Shown in pieces: positions 1 through 10,069 of a stretch of DNA of 64,000 nt (the first letter of the stretch is position 1; every line of letters begins with the position of its first letter). The position numbers and the translations under genes were made by a program. Source of the DNA: Thermococcus peptonophilus (lineage in GTDB: Archaea; Methanobacteriota_B; Thermococci; Thermococcales; Thermococcaceae); the NCBI RefSeq assembly GCF_001592435.1, contig NZ_CP014750.1, positions 992,001-1,056,000 of the forward strand, written 5' to 3'. Below the pieces are notes generated by a model that searched no databases, was not told the origin of the DNA, and saw only the letters and a list, made by a program, of their open reading frames with translations.

Positions 1-1
1 G

Positions 2-994
<993 letters not shown>

Positions 995-1034
995 AAGCTT
1001 TTAACTTCTTCCCTATTTTCTATTCTGGTGATGG

Positions 1035-1637
1035 ATGATGGCGGATATAATAACTGAGCTTGCGAACTATACCCCATATGTTTTCCTTGTAGCGGTGCTG
1101 GTTTTCCTAGCGTACATCTGGGCCAACAGGACGAAGTTTAAGAGCGTTAACACAATAGCCATAGCCGGCATTACTGCCGCTCTCGTGGCCGTGGCAACGA
1201 ACGTTATTAAAGTTCCAACGCCGGCAACAGGAGGGTACATAAACCTCGGCGACACTATGGTCATGTTCACGGCGATGCTCTTCGGTCCTGTTATCGGAGC
1301 GTTTGCGGGTGGCGTTGGTTCGGCACTCGGCGACGTCATGGGCGGCTATCCTGGATGGGCGCCGGTAACACTCGTCGTTAAGGGCATCGAGGGACTTGTA
1401 GTTGGATACGTGGCAAAGAGGATGCCAGGGAACTCGGGACTCATCGTTGGTGGAACAATAGGTGGGCTTCTGATGGTCACCGGCTACTTCCTTTTTGAAG
1501 CCTACGCCTTTGGGGTCCCGGCCGCACTTGAAGAAGTACCTGGCAACCTCCTTCAGGCAGTTACGGGAGTTCTCGTTGGTACGGTACTCACGAATGCAAT
1601 AAAAAAGAGATATCCAGAAGTGGAGGCGCTAATTTAG
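1035..1637 (+). CDS. ECF transporter S component (vitamin/cofactor uptake)
   Basis: This 200-residue membrane protein has about six hydrophobic segments. Residues 40-125 show the pattern of energy-coupling-factor S components: an alanine-rich helix, then G-G-Y-I-N-L-G-D-T, A-M-L-F-G-P-V-I-G-A-F-A-G-G-V-G-S-A-L-G-D and G-Y-P-G-W-A-P-V-T-L-V-V-K-G. S components bind a vitamin or precursor in the membrane and use a shared ATPase module encoded elsewhere; no ATPase or T component is adjacent. GGTGAT at 1028-1033 lies just upstream of two consecutive ATGs (1035 and 1038), so either could be the start. The ligand is not predictable. The stop overlaps the 3' end of the convergent gene at 1634 by 4 bases. 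Confidence 0.8.
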   Translation: MMADIITELANYTPYVFLVAVLVFLAYIWANRTKFKSVNTIAIAGITAALVAVATNVIKVPTPATGGYINLGDTMVMFTAMLFGPVIGAFAGGVGSALGDVMGGYPGWAPVTLVVKGIEGLVVGYVAKRMPGNSGLIVGGTIGGLLMVTGYFLFEAYAFGVPAALEEVPGNLLQAVTGVLVGTVLTNAIKKRYPEVEALI

Positions 1638-1918
1638 ACATCGAGCTTTTTGAGCTCGTTCCACACTTCTTTTTCTTCGAGTAGGGGTTCAACGGAAACC
1701 CTTCGTGAAGCCTTTTTTATCTGGCCCAGATAGTTTGAATCCGCAATGACTGCATCGTAGCCCAGCTCTTCAATCCTGTATATCTTGAGGTTCATCTGTT
1801 TTAGGGCATCTTTTGAGTACTCTATGAACTGCGGGCCTGCCAGCATTATGTCGGGGTTCATTCCTTCGGCTCTTAGCTCCTCTATTATCCTCTCTATCAC
1901 TTCAAGTATCTCACTCAT
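1634..1918 (-). CDS. DUF1884-type A-domain encapsulin-like shell protein
   Basis: The product is a 94-residue soluble protein. It has an N-terminal helix ([13 protein letters not shown]), then [30 protein letters not shown] and K-K-A-S-R-R-V. This order matches my recollection of P. furiosus PF0899 and Pfam DUF1884. That family has been described as encapsulin shell proteins reduced to the HK97 A-domain ('family 4'), found next to a few enzymes, among them deoxyribose-phosphate aldolase. The ATG at 1918 overlaps the deoC stop as ATGAGTGA, so translation is probably coupled and the start is secure; an ATG at 1927 is also in frame. The genetic link to DeoC is visible; the shell role is inferred from the family. 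Confidence 0.7.
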   Translation of the reverse strand: MSEILEVIERIIEELRAEGMNPDIMLAGPQFIEYSKDALKQMNLKIYRIEELGYDAVIADSNYLGQIKKASRRVSVEPLLEEKEVWNELKKLDV

Positions 1919-2585
1919 CGGGAGCACCTTTGACTATTTTTACCCCACTGGAGGTACCAATCCTGTTGGCGCCGGCCTCTATCATGGCCAGGGCCTGCTC
2001 GTATGTCCTTATCCCCCCAGCCGCCTTAACGCCTATCTCAGGTCCAACGACCTTTCTCATAAGCCTGACGTCCTCAACCGTTGCTCCCCCGGTTCCAAAG
2101 CCCGTTGATGTCTTCACGAAGTCGGCACCAGCTTCCTTCGCCAGCTCACAAGCCTTAACTTTCTCTTCCTCCGTAAGGTAGCAGGTCTCGATGATTACCT
2201 TGACCTTGGCCCCCCTCTCGTGGGCAACCTTGACAACTTCTGCGATGTCGTTCTTGACGTACTCGTAGTCCTTATCCTTGAGGGCACCGATGTTTATCAC
2301 CATGTCAAGCTCATCTGCACCGTCGTCAAGGGCCTTTTTTGCCTCGAAGACCTTGACTTCGGTAGGAGTCGCACCAAGCGGAAAGCCTATGACGCTCGCG
2401 ACCTTGATGTTCGCGTTCTTCTCCCTCAGGTAATCTTTGGCAAGTTTGACTCTGTAGGGATTGACACAGACCGCATAGAACCCATACTCAATGGCCTCAT
2501 CGCAGAGCTTGATTATGTCCTCCTTGGTGGCGTATGGCTTCAGGTTCGTGTGGTCAATATACTTTGCGATCTCTCTCTTGTTCAT
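1911..2585 (-). CDS. deoC: Deoxyribose-phosphate aldolase
   Basis: DeoC reversibly cleaves 2-deoxyribose 5-phosphate to glyceraldehyde 3-phosphate and acetaldehyde; it is cytoplasmic and works in deoxynucleoside catabolism. The 224-residue product is the usual length for this TIM barrel. It opens with [12 protein letters not shown], has the Schiff-base lysine in [10 protein letters not shown] and the phosphate-binding [10 protein letters not shown] near the end. I chose the ATG at 2585 because a GGGGGAT ribosome-binding site lies just before it; an in-frame ATG at 2612 has none. The downstream DUF1884 gene overlaps its stop codon, forming a two-gene operon. Confidence 0.95.
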   Translation of the reverse strand: MNKREIAKYIDHTNLKPYATKEDIIKLCDEAIEYGFYAVCVNPYRVKLAKDYLREKNANIKVASVIGFPLGATPTEVKVFEAKKALDDGADELDMVINIGALKDKDYEYVKNDIAEVVKVAHERGAKVKVIIETCYLTEEEKVKACELAKEAGADFVKTSTGFGTGGATVEDVRLMRKVVGPEIGVKAAGGIRTYEQALAMIEAGANRIGTSSGVKIVKGAPDE

Positions 2586-2656
2586 GGTTATCCCCCTTCT
2601 GGATTTAAACACTACAAGTATTTAGGGTTTTCCCGCTAAAAATGAGTAGAATCCCA

Positions 2657-2980
2657 TCAAAACTGGGCATTCTCTGAATCCACAGCCTTCCTGAAAGCCA
2701 GTAAAAACCGGTTTGAGACGTCTTCGTTTCCAAAATCAGGCTTTAGCTCGCCCCTGATAACTTTTTCCAGTACTTCAACTGCATTGTCCCAGTTTTCCTC
2801 CAGTGTTTTCCCCTTGGGGATTGGATTCCTGAGAACGTACCAGCGGGAGGTTTTCTCATCGTACACGATTATTCTTGGGATGTAGTCTATTTCCATGAAC
2901 GTGTTGTCAAGGGTAAGCTCTATTCTGAAACCCGGAATTTCTAGGTAACCTTCCTCCCGGAGTTGTTTCTCCCAGTTCAT
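2657..2980 (-). CDS. Conserved hypothetical protein, 107 aa
   Basis: I do not recognise this family. The protein is soluble and slightly acidic. The first half reads like a small beta-sheet domain with paired hydrophobic strands (F-R-I-E-L-T-L-D and I-P-R-I-I-V-Y-D), followed by a helical segment containing [11 protein letters not shown]. The start is ATG at 2980, with GGGGAT about seven bases upstream; a GTG codon at 2983 directly precedes it. The gene stands alone, 71 bases downstream of the divergent deoC start region, and is divergent from enolase. There is no signal peptide or membrane segment. Confidence 0.6.
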   Translation of the reverse strand: MNWEKQLREEGYLEIPGFRIELTLDNTFMEIDYIPRIIVYDEKTSRWYVLRNPIPKGKTLEENWDNAVEVLEKVIRGELKPDFGNEDVSNRFLLAFRKAVDSENAQF

Positions 2981-3089
2981 CACACTTATCCCCGATGGCA
3001 GTTGGAATAAGCATTTTAAAAATTCGTCCTCTGGTTTCGACCATCAGAATTATAAGAAGAAGCCAGAAATATCACCCGAGGTGATTAGG

Positions 3090-4382
3090 ATGGAGAACCC
3101 GTTTGAGATAACCAACGTTATAGCGAGGGAAATCTTGGACAGCAGGGGAAACCCAACAGTTGAGGTTGAGGTCTACACTCCGATAAGCATGGGCAGGGCT
3201 GCAGTTCCCAGTGGGGCTTCAACCGGAACCCACGAGGCGCTTGAACTCCGCGACGGTGGAAGCAGGTACCATGGGAAGGGCGTCAGGAGAGCCGTGGAAA
3301 ACGTTAACAAGATAATCGCCCCCGAGATCATCGGAATGGACGTCACCTGGCAGAGGGACATCGACACCCTCATGCTCGAGCTCGATGGGACGGAGAACAA
3401 GAGCAACCTTGGTGCCAACGCCATGCTCGGCGTTTCTCTGGCAGTTGCCAAGGCCGCCGCAAACGCCCTCGGACTGCCGCTCTACCAGTATATAGGCGGA
3501 ACCAACGCCTACATCATGCCGGTTCCGATGAGCAACGTCATCAACGGCGGCGTTCACGCCGGCAACGAGCTGGACTTCCAGGAGTTCATGATAATGCCGG
3601 TTGGAGCGGACTCCTTCAGGGAGGGAATAAGATGGGTTTCCGAAACCTATCACGTCCTCAAGAGGGTCATAGCCGAGAAGTACGGGAAGAACGCGGTCAA
3701 CGTCGGCGACGAGGGAGGCTTTGCCCCCCCGCTGAAGGAGCCTCATGAGCCGCTCGATCTCCTCATAGAGGCCATAGAGGAGGCTGGATACAAGCCAGGG
3801 AACGAGATAGCCTTTGCACTCGACCCAGCATCAAGCGAGTTCTTTGACAAGGAAAAAGGCAAGTACATAGTTGCCGGCAAGGAGTACGACAAGGGGGAGC
3901 TCCTTGAGCTCTACAAGGAACTTGTCTCAACGTATCCGATACTCTCGATAGAGGACCCGTTCCACGAGGAGGACTGGGAAGGCTTCGTCATGATAACCAG
4001 AGAGCTCGGAAACAGGATACAGATAGTCGGCGACGACCTCTTCGTCACCAACCCGAAGCGCATTAGAAAGGGTATTGAGATGGGCGCCGCTAACGCACTC
4101 CTCCTCAAGGTAAACCAGATAGGAACGCTGAGCGAGGCCATAGACGCCGCTTACACCGCCTTCAGGGCTGGCTACGGAGTCGTCGTTTCCCACAGGAGCG
4201 GAGAGACGGAGGATGCAACAATAGCCGACCTCGCTGTGGCACTCAACGCCGGTCAGATAAAGACCGGTGCCCCAGCAAGGAGTGACAGGAACGCCAAGTA
4301 CAACCAGCTTATAAGGATTGAGGAGGAGCTTGAGGGCATAGCGGTCTATCCTGGAAAGAAGTTCAGGAACCCGTTCCTGTGA
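3090..4382 (+). CDS. eno: Enolase (phosphopyruvate hydratase)
   Basis: Enolase interconverts 2-phosphoglycerate and phosphoenolpyruvate in the cytoplasm, and serves both glycolysis and gluconeogenesis. The 430-residue product has the full family layout: [11 protein letters not shown] at the N terminus, the acidic metal-binding positions in A-L-D-P-A-S-S-E-F and [15 protein letters not shown], the catalytic lysine in [10 protein letters not shown], and the signature [17 protein letters not shown] at 3078-3085 points to the ATG at 3090 rather than the in-frame GTG at 3081. Its last 20 bases overlap the convergent padR gene. Confidence 0.97.
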   Translation: MENPFEITNVIAREILDSRGNPTVEVEVYTPISMGRAAVPSGASTGTHEALELRDGGSRYHGKGVRRAVENVNKIIAPEIIGMDVTWQRDIDTLMLELDGTENKSNLGANAMLGVSLAVAKAAANALGLPLYQYIGGTNAYIMPVPMSNVINGGVHAGNELDFQEFMIMPVGADSFREGIRWVSETYHVLKRVIAEKYGKNAVNVGDEGGFAPPLKEPHEPLDLLIEAIEEAGYKPGNEIAFALDPASSEFFDKEKGKYIVAGKEYDKGELLELYKELVSTYPILSIEDPFHEEDWEGFVMITRELGNRIQIVGDDLFVTNPKRIRKGIEMGAANALLLKVNQIGTLSEAIDAAYTAFRAGYGVVVSHRSGETEDATIADLAVALNAGQIKTGAPARSDRNAKYNQLIRIEEELEGIAVYPGKKFRNPFL

Positions 4383-4878
4383 CGGACTTTTTCTCTCTTC
4401 CCTTTTCCGCTTTCTCCTTAAGCTCCAGCAGGCTCTTCTTTTTGGCTTCAAGGATTGAAATGACTCTATCCAGAAGCTCAACGTAGCCATCAATTGCCTC
4501 CACTGCTATATCCTTCCCGTATCCCATCTGCTTGAGCTTCTCCCTCAGCATCTCGTGGTACTGAACTGCAATATAGAGGGACTGGAGCGCAAGCTCGTTC
4601 GCCTCCTTTAAGTAGTTCCAGCCCTTCTCGGTGAGAGTGTACTTCACCAGCTTCCTTTTTCCGTGGTATTCTTCCCTCGGTTCTATCAGGCCCTCTTCGA
4701 CCATTTTATTCAGCATGGTGTACAGGTTACCGTGGCTCGGCTTCCAAGACCCCCTGCTTACCTTCTCTATCTCCTTGAGGATTTCGTAACCGTGTGTCTC
4801 ACCTTTAAGGCCGATTATTAGCAGTATCAGGTTTCGCATTGGGACTGTGAACATGTTTCTCACGAGTGAGTCTGACAT
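4363..4878 (-). CDS. PadR-family transcriptional regulator
   Basis: The 171-residue protein has a PadR winged helix at residues 15-85: L-I-L-L-I-I-G-L, then H-G-Y-E-I-L-K-E-I, the recognition segment [18 protein letters not shown], and the wing [13 protein letters not shown] long coiled C-terminal dimerisation region (about 90-165) follows and ends in a basic tail. GGGGTGG sits four bases before the ATG. The gene is divergent from a large RND/MMPL exporter, and a perfect palindrome lies between them (4906-4922). PadR proteins commonly repress adjacent exporter genes, so it probably controls both transcripts. Confidence 0.88.
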   Translation of the reverse strand: MSDSLVRNMFTVPMRNLILLIIGLKGETHGYEILKEIEKVSRGSWKPSHGNLYTMLNKMVEEGLIEPREEYHGKRKLVKYTLTEKGWNYLKEANELALQSLYIAVQYHEMLREKLKQMGYGKDIAVEAIDGYVELLDRVISILEAKKKSLLELKEKAEKGREKKSVTGTGS

Positions 4879-4905
4879 CGTACCACCCCGAAAGGTTTAT
4901 AAGAC

Positions 4906-4922
4906 ATGTCTAAATTAGACAT
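4906..4922. promoter_or_regulatory. Palindromic operator between padR and the exporter
   Basis: ATGTCTA (4906-4912) and TAGACAT (4916-4922) form perfect 7-base arms around AAT. The palindrome is just downstream of a TATA-like TTTATAAG (4896-4903) that would serve the rightward exporter, so a bound dimer would cover the region between the TATA box and the start of transcription. PadR binding is inferred from position. Confidence 0.6.
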
Positions 4923-4990
4923 ATTTGAATTAAACAGATTTGCTAATGATATGTTTGGAAAAGCCACTTAAAAAGATTAAGGTGATGGTG

Positions 4991-7900
4991 ATGGCCTGGA
5001 ACGACTGGATAGCGAAGCACCCCAAGATCGTGCTGGCGGCGTGGATAGTCCTCATACTCATCATGGCACCGCTCGCAGGAAAACTGAGCGAGCTTACCGA
5101 CTACAGTACTGAGCAGATGGTGTCCCACGAAATCGAGTCTATCAAAGTCCAGGACATCATGAGTGAGGAATTTTCAAAGGCCCAGAACCCAAACATGACG
5201 TACCTCCTCATCACGAACATCACCGTGAACAACGAGAACGCGAGGAAGGCCTACTATTCTTTTAAAAACCGGGTTGAGGGCAAATACGCCTCCAACGTGA
5301 CATCATACTATGATGCCCTAGACATGCTCTGGGACATGGACTACGAGCTTACCCTCAACATAACTAGAATGACCGCCAACATGACCGGCGTTCTCTACAG
5401 GAGTGTCAAAGGTGCCCAAGACGGCTATGGGACACTGCTGAATCAGCTACTCCTCCTAAAAAACACGACTGATACAATGAAGACCAGCCTCGTTGCGACA
5501 GCTCAGGGGTATCTTGCCCTCAAGAGCAACCTAACGTCCATTTACACCCAGCTCAATATGACTTCAGGACTGCTCCAGATGGCAGATGGCATCTACGTCC
5601 AGCTCTGCACTCAGAACCCGAACATGACAACCCCGGAAAGGACACAGGCACTCCAGAACGAACTGATTGCCAAGCTACCCGAAAGCCAATGGGCCATTGT
5701 TCCTGAGGTTGTGCAGGCGGTTACCTCTGCCGATCCCTACTGCACGGGAACACTCCTCTCCGACAAGGGACTCCTTGAGAACACCACGGTTGAACTCGTA
5801 TACGGCATGATAACGAGTGCCGGAACTTCCTTCCCATTTGAGATTCCCAAGGAGGTTCTCTTCCAGCTCTACGAAAGCGGCGGTGACGAGACTGCAATCG
5901 ACACCATGGCACAGAACATGCTCAAGGCCCAAATAGCAGAGCAGATGAACGGCCTTGCTCCAAGCCCCGAGGCCCTTGCCGATATCATTGTGAGCGAGGT
6001 TGCCAAAGATCCTTATGGGGTAGTAAGCGGTGAAAAGCTCGAGGACGCCACAGTTAGGGTGGTCCTTGCCCTGTCTCCCCAGAAGACGGAGGAAACTGAG
6101 AAGATAGTCAGGGAGCTATACAGCGGTGCCGATCCAAGGGAGCTCGCAAAGGAGCTGTTCATGAGGGGAATGCAGGAGCAGATGAAGAACCAGACGATCC
6201 CAGAGGAGTTCGCTGGAGTTATAAACGACCTCATTGAACAGGTCATCCAGAACTACCCGATGAGTGAGGAGGAACTCGAAGAACTCGTGAAGGACACAGT
6301 TAAGTCCTTGGTATCTGACTACGCCAAAAACAACCCCTATGGGGTTGAACTCAACTTCGACCAGAATCTCCTAGTGGATATCGCCTTCAAGTTCAAGGAC
6401 AACCCCGAGGCAATAACCAGAGAAGATGTCAGGCCCCTGGCTGAAGAGCTCTGGCCCGTCTTTAGGGAAAAGGCCGGAACCTACCTGAGCATGCTGAAGA
6501 GCGACGACAACACGACGCTCCTGATAACGTTTGTCCCGTTCGGAAGGCCCGGCCCGAGCGGTGACGAGTTCAAGTACCTCGCCCAAAACGCGACTGAGGT
6601 CAAGAAGATAGCACTTGAGGAGTTCGGAAAGTACTTCCCGGACGTCAAGGGCGCCCTTGGGGGTACACCCGTCCAGATGCACGAGATGACGGAGTATGGA
6701 GAGAAGGACAACCAAAAGACGAGCCAGGCGAGTATTGTTGGCGCGCTCATTGTGCTCTTCATACTGATGGGTGGGGCCCTGCTGGCTACGTTCCTTCCCT
6801 TCACCGGTGTCGCCACCTCTGCACTCACGGCCCTCGGAATAGCCTACCTCCTGGCCAGGGGAGGCTTCTTGAACATAGGAAGCTGGGCGGAGATGCTGAC
6901 CATAACGACCGCCCTCGGTCTTGGAATTGACTACTCGACCTACTACGTTCACCGCTTCAAGGAGTACATAGCTGAGGGCTACGACCATGAGAAGGCCGTC
7001 GCAGAGGCCCTTAGGAGGGCAAAGGACGCCGTTCTGGCGAGCGCCTTCACCGACATCATAGCCTTCGCCAGCTTCGTTCTGGCATGGGAGTTTCCAATAT
7101 TCCAGCAGATGGGCATAATCGCGCCTCTTGCCGTTGTTACTGTCCTCATAGCGAGTCTTACATTCATTCCCGCAATAACAGCACTCATCGGCGACAAGAG
7201 CTGGTTCTGGTGGCCGAGGCACATAAAGCATATCAAGACCATGGATGTCCACGAGAGGAGCAAAATAGCGGAGTGGGTCATAAAGCATGCCAAAGCCATC
7301 CTGCTCATCGGTCTGCTAATAGCAGTCCCGGCAACATACACGTTCTTCACCTTTGAAGGCACCCATGACATAAGCCTCTTCCTACCAGAGGGCAGTGAGA
7401 CCCTAACCTTCATGCATCTGAGCCAGGAGAAGTTCGGTGCCTCAGTAATGTCCCCTAACTACGTGATCATAGACCTTGGACATAAGATAACCGACGACGA
7501 CCTTAAGCTGATCGACGAGATAACGGGGCATATAGCGGAGATGACTGGCGTCAAGGCAGTCTATTCACCGACGAGGCCGTACGGTGAACCGGTCAGCAAC
7601 CTGACACTGTCGGCCATTAAATCCCTGGGTGGGGAGAGGTTCATCTCAAAGGGAGAGACTATGATCATGATACAGATTGACCCGGTCTACGCTCCAACCG
7701 ACGAGAAGGCAAAGGAGCTCGTCAAGAGCCTCAGAACTTACATGTCCGAACTTGAGAAGGAGGGCAAGATAAAGGAGGGCCTCGTCGGCGGCGGAGCGGC
7801 CCTTTCTATGGATCTCAGCGACAGGATCAGCGACATCTTCTGGCACAGGATAATCCCAGTGGCGCTTGTGCTGATGTTCATATCCCTCATACCAACCCTC

Positions 7901-8374
7901 AAGGGACTTCCAGCTGTGATCTCCACAATGATAACGATATTCCTCGGCGTCATGACGAGCATCTGGGTCTCAACGTGGCTCTTTGGCAAGGTCTTCAATC
8001 AGGAGGTCATGTGGTTCCTGCCGCTGATGGTCTTCGTCGTGCTCATGGGAGTCGGCATCGACTACAACAGCTTCTATCTCGTGAAGGCCAGGGACGAGTT
8101 CGAGCGCAGGGAGCCGGAGGAGGCGCTGATAGTCGCCGCCGGAACCATGGACACCCTCGTTATAGGACTGGCGGTAGTCCTTGCAAGCACCTACGGGGCG
8201 CTGATGCTCAGCTCAACTTGGGGCACCAGGGAAATAGGCTTTGCCCTATCAGCTGGAGTACTGCTGACGGCCACGATGGCCGTGTACTTCATAGGGCCAG
8301 CTTTCATGAGCCTCTTCGGCGAGAAGGCCTGGTGGCCGCTGTTCAAGAAGGGCAAGGAAGCCGAGAGGAAGTGA
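4991..8374 (+). CDS. RND/MMPL-superfamily exporter
   Basis: The product, about 1127 residues, is a duplicated transporter of the MMPL/HAE3 type. One N-terminal membrane helix is followed by a very large, asparagine- and threonine-rich extracellular domain (roughly residues 35-560, with many N-x-T/S sites), a block of membrane helices (about 580-760), a second external domain and a second helix block. Each half has the conserved G-x-G-I-D-Y segment (L-G-L-G-I-D-Y-S-T-Y-Y and M-G-V-G-I-D-Y-N-S-F-Y). Such proteins export lipids or hydrophobic compounds by proton antiport; the substrate is unknown. Four in-frame starts exist (4940, 4946, 4985, 4991); I prefer 4991 because GGTGAT at 4981-4986 is correctly spaced. 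It is probably repressed by the divergent PadR protein. Confidence 0.88.
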   Translation: MAWNDWIAKHPKIVLAAWIVLILIMAPLAGKLSELTDYSTEQMVSHEIESIKVQDIMSEEFSKAQNPNMTYLLITNITVNNENARKAYYSFKNRVEGKYASNVTSYYDALDMLWDMDYELTLNITRMTANMTGVLYRSVKGAQDGYGTLLNQLLLLKNTTDTMKTSLVATAQGYLALKSNLTSIYTQLNMTSGLLQMADGIYVQLCTQNPNMTTPERTQALQNELIAKLPESQWAIVPEVVQAVTSADPYCTGTLLSDKGLLENTTVELVYGMITSAGTSFPFEIPKEVLFQLYESGGDETAIDTMAQNMLKAQIAEQMNGLAPSPEALADIIVSEVAKDPYGVVSGEKLEDATVRVVLALSPQKTEETEKIVRELYSGADPRELAKELFMRGMQEQMKNQTIPEEFAGVINDLIEQVIQNYPMSEEELEELVKDTVKSLVSDYAKNNPYGVELNFDQNLLVDIAFKFKDNPEAITREDVRPLAEELWPVFREKAGTYLSMLKSDDNTTLLITFVPFGRPGPSGDEFKYLAQNATEVKKIALEEFGKYFPDVKGALGGTPVQMHEMTEYGEKDNQKTSQASIVGALIVLFILMGGALLATFLPFTGVATSALTALGIAYLLARGGFLNIGSWAEMLTITTALGLGIDYSTYYVHRFKEYIAEGYDHEKAVAEALRRAKDAVLASAFTDIIAFASFVLAWEFPIFQQMGIIAPLAVVTVLIASLTFIPAITALIGDKSWFWWPRHIKHIKTMDVHERSKIAEWVIKHAKAILLIGLLIAVPATYTFFTFEGTHDISLFLPEGSETLTFMHLSQEKFGASVMSPNYVIIDLGHKITDDDLKLIDEITGHIAEMTGVKAVYSPTRPYGEPVSNLTLSAIKSLGGERFISKGETMIMIQIDPVYAPTDEKAKELVKSLRTYMSELEKEGKIKEGLVGGGAALSMDLSDRISDIFWHRIIPVALVLMFISLIPTLKGLPAVISTMITIFLGVMTSIWVSTWLFGKVFNQEVMWFLPLMVFVVLMGVGIDYNSFYLVKARDEFERREPEEALIVAAGTMDTLVIGLAVVLASTYGALMLSSTWGTREIGFALSAGVLLTATMAVYFIGPAFMSLFGEKAWWPLFKKGKEAERK

Positions 8375-8447
8375 TTTCTTACCTTTCCCATTTTTGTCCC
8401 AAAAGGATTATATTCTTCTGGGCACTGCTTTTCTGTGGAGGGTGAGA

Positions 8448-8498
8448 ATGGAACGAAAAAAGCTCAAAATTTACATCCCCGGCATCAAATTTCCCTCG
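8448..8498 (+). pseudogene. N-terminal stub of a second radical SAM gene
   Basis: An ATG with its own GGTGAG ribosome-binding site starts a 17-codon segment, M-E-R-K-K-L-K-I-Y-I-P-G-I-K-F-P-S. Over its last 15 residues it is identical in protein to the start of the intact gene at 8660, but it differs at many third codon positions. After the last serine the frame runs into unrelated, hairpin-rich sequence. This looks like what is left of a paralogous gene after an internal deletion; the silent differences argue against a very recent duplication. Confidence 0.7.
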
Positions 8499-8659
8499 CA
8501 GGACCGGAGGGTTTCACCCCCCACGTCCTTGCTAACCCCATTCCTCCGAACGGGGGGCTCCGCCCCACATAAACTGGGAAACGCAGTTTCCCAGACCATT
8601 CCTTCTTTTTTGAACACCGGAGGGGCTCTGCTCCCTGCAACGTTTTAGAGGTGAGCTAA
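8499..8659. other. Hairpin-rich non-coding filler between stub and intact gene
   Basis: I see no credible coding here. The stretch contains a perfect 9-base stem CTGGGAAAC / GTTTCCCAG (8574-8582 and 8586-8594) with a 3-base loop, a GGGGC / GCCCC stem (8554-8566), and a purine-rich GAGGTGAGCTAA leader just before the radical SAM start at 8660. The perfect stems resemble those in the gene-free stretch after tRNA-Gln, though the sequence differs. Confidence 0.5.
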
Positions 8660-9499
8660 ATGGTAGAGACCAGAAAAAAGCTCAAGATCTACATTCCCGG
8701 AATTAAATTCCCCTCAGTCTCACTCACCGGAAACACCTGTGCCCTGAACTGTGCCCACTGCGGAAAGCACTACCTCGAAGGCATGAGAAAGCCCGAGCGC
8801 GGTGAGTTGTTGGACTACTGCCTCAAGCTCGCTAGAGATGGATACAACGGCTGTCTCCTGAGCGGTGGCATGGATGGGAGACTTAAAGTTCCACTCGACT
8901 TCTATGCGGAGGAGATAAGGGAGATCAAAAGGAGGACTAATCTGAAGCTCAACGCCCACGTTGGCTTTATCGACGAGAGTGACCTGGAGTGGGTTAAGTA
9001 CGTTGATGTCGTGTCCCTTGACTTCGTTGCCGATGATGACGTGATAAAGCGCGTTTACAAGATAGACAAGACCGTTGAGGACTATCTGAGGATTCTTAAC
9101 CTGCTAACAGAAGCCGGTGTAAGGGTCGCTCCACACATAACCATCGGCCTCGACTTCGGGAAGATTCACTGGGAGTACAAAGCCATAGACCTGCTGGTAA
9201 AATACCCAATAGACGTGCTCGTTCTCGACGTTCTCATCCCGACGAAGGGGACGGAGATGGAGAACGTTCCAAAGCCGAGCGTCGAGGAGAGCCTTGAAGT
9301 CGTTAAGTATGCGCGCGAGAGGTTCGATGGTGAGCTGAGCATAGGCTGTATGAGGCCGCTCGGAAGGTGGAGGCTGGAGTTTGATAAGGGGGCCATTTTG
9401 GCCGGCGTTGACAGACTGACGAATCCGCCCAGAAAAGTTATCGAATGGGCAAAAACGATAAGGGACGTTGAGATAATCTACGAGTGCTGCGTCATGTAG
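8660..9499 (+). CDS. Radical SAM enzyme, lipoyl-synthase-like (LipS type)
   Basis: The 279-residue protein is a compact radical SAM barrel. Cysteines 27, 31 and 34 (C-A-L-N-C-A-H-C) form the C-x3-C-x2-C motif that holds the 4Fe-4S cluster, L-S-G-G-M near 75 matches the SAM-binding glycine motif, and the tail ends E-C-C-V-M, so further cysteines could hold an auxiliary cluster. It looks like the short BioB-like archaeal proteins. From memory, T. kodakarensis makes lipoate with a two-protein synthase (LipS1/LipS2) of this kind, one gene of which lies near enolase; the assignment here is inference. A lipoate ligase-like gene at 33202 would fit. GAGGTGAGCT precedes the start, and a paralogue stub lies upstream. 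Confidence 0.65.
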   Translation: MVETRKKLKIYIPGIKFPSVSLTGNTCALNCAHCGKHYLEGMRKPERGELLDYCLKLARDGYNGCLLSGGMDGRLKVPLDFYAEEIREIKRRTNLKLNAHVGFIDESDLEWVKYVDVVSLDFVADDDVIKRVYKIDKTVEDYLRILNLLTEAGVRVAPHITIGLDFGKIHWEYKAIDLLVKYPIDVLVLDVLIPTKGTEMENVPKPSVEESLEVVKYARERFDGELSIGCMRPLGRWRLEFDKGAILAGVDRLTNPPRKVIEWAKTIRDVEIIYECCVM

Positions 9500-9561
9500 G
9501 GCTCACCGAACCTCGCATCATCACAAATCAGAAAGGAGAACGCCGATCATCGCCCCTCGCT

Positions 9562-10014
9562 TCACAGCTCTTCCTTCACTGTAACGAACGAGACCATTGT
9601 AACTGTCTGCTCGATTCCCTTTATCTCCCTTAGCTTATCAACAACGATCTTACCGACCTCCTCAGCGTTTGGAGCGCGGACCTTTATTATCATGTCCCAC
9701 TCTCCAGAGATTATGTGGACTTCATAGACACCATCGAGGGCCGCTATCCTCTCGGCAACCTCCCTCTGGGTGAGGCCTGAATCAGGGTCGTAGCGGGCCA
9801 GGATGAATGCAGTAGTCCCCAGGTCAAGCTTCTTGTAGTTAGGCTTCACCGTGAACTTCTCTATGATACCCTCGTCCACGAGGCGCTTTATTCTGTAGTG
9901 GACTGTAGTCCTCGGAATCCCGAGCTTCTTGCTGAGGCTGGCTATGTTCTCCCTGGCGTTCTCCTTCAGTTCGTTCAGCAGTTTAACGTCTATGGCATCC
10001 AATCCCCCCGTCAT
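9562..10014 (-). CDS. Lrp/AsnC-family transcriptional regulator
   Basis: The product, about 150 residues, has the standard layout: an N-terminal winged helix (L-L-N-E-L-K-E-N-A-R..I-A-S-L-S-K-K-L-G-I-P-R-T-T-V-H-Y-R-I-K-R-L-V-D-E-G-I-I) and a C-terminal RAM ligand-binding domain with the glycine-containing turn V-Y-E-V-H-I-I-S-G-E-W-D. Such proteins act as DNA-wrapping octamers that sense amino acids. I chose ATG 10014 because GGGGAT lies four bases upstream; ATGs at 10032 and 10026 are in frame but lack a ribosome-binding site. It is a single gene; its target is not evident from the sequence. Confidence 0.9.
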   Translation of the reverse strand: MTGGLDAIDVKLLNELKENARENIASLSKKLGIPRTTVHYRIKRLVDEGIIEKFTVKPNYKKLDLGTTAFILARYDPDSGLTQREVAERIAALDGVYEVHIISGEWDMIIKVRAPNAEEVGKIVVDKLREIKGIEQTVTMVSFVTVKEEL

Positions 10015-10069
10015 CGCTATCCCCATTGTCATTTGTTCAACAAAAATCCGGACTAATTGAAGTCTCTAC

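Noticed and set aside
6371-7288. 305-codon minus-strand frame opposite the RND exporter
   Set aside because: It is a shadow of the exporter's codon pattern; the plus-strand frame has all the family motifs.
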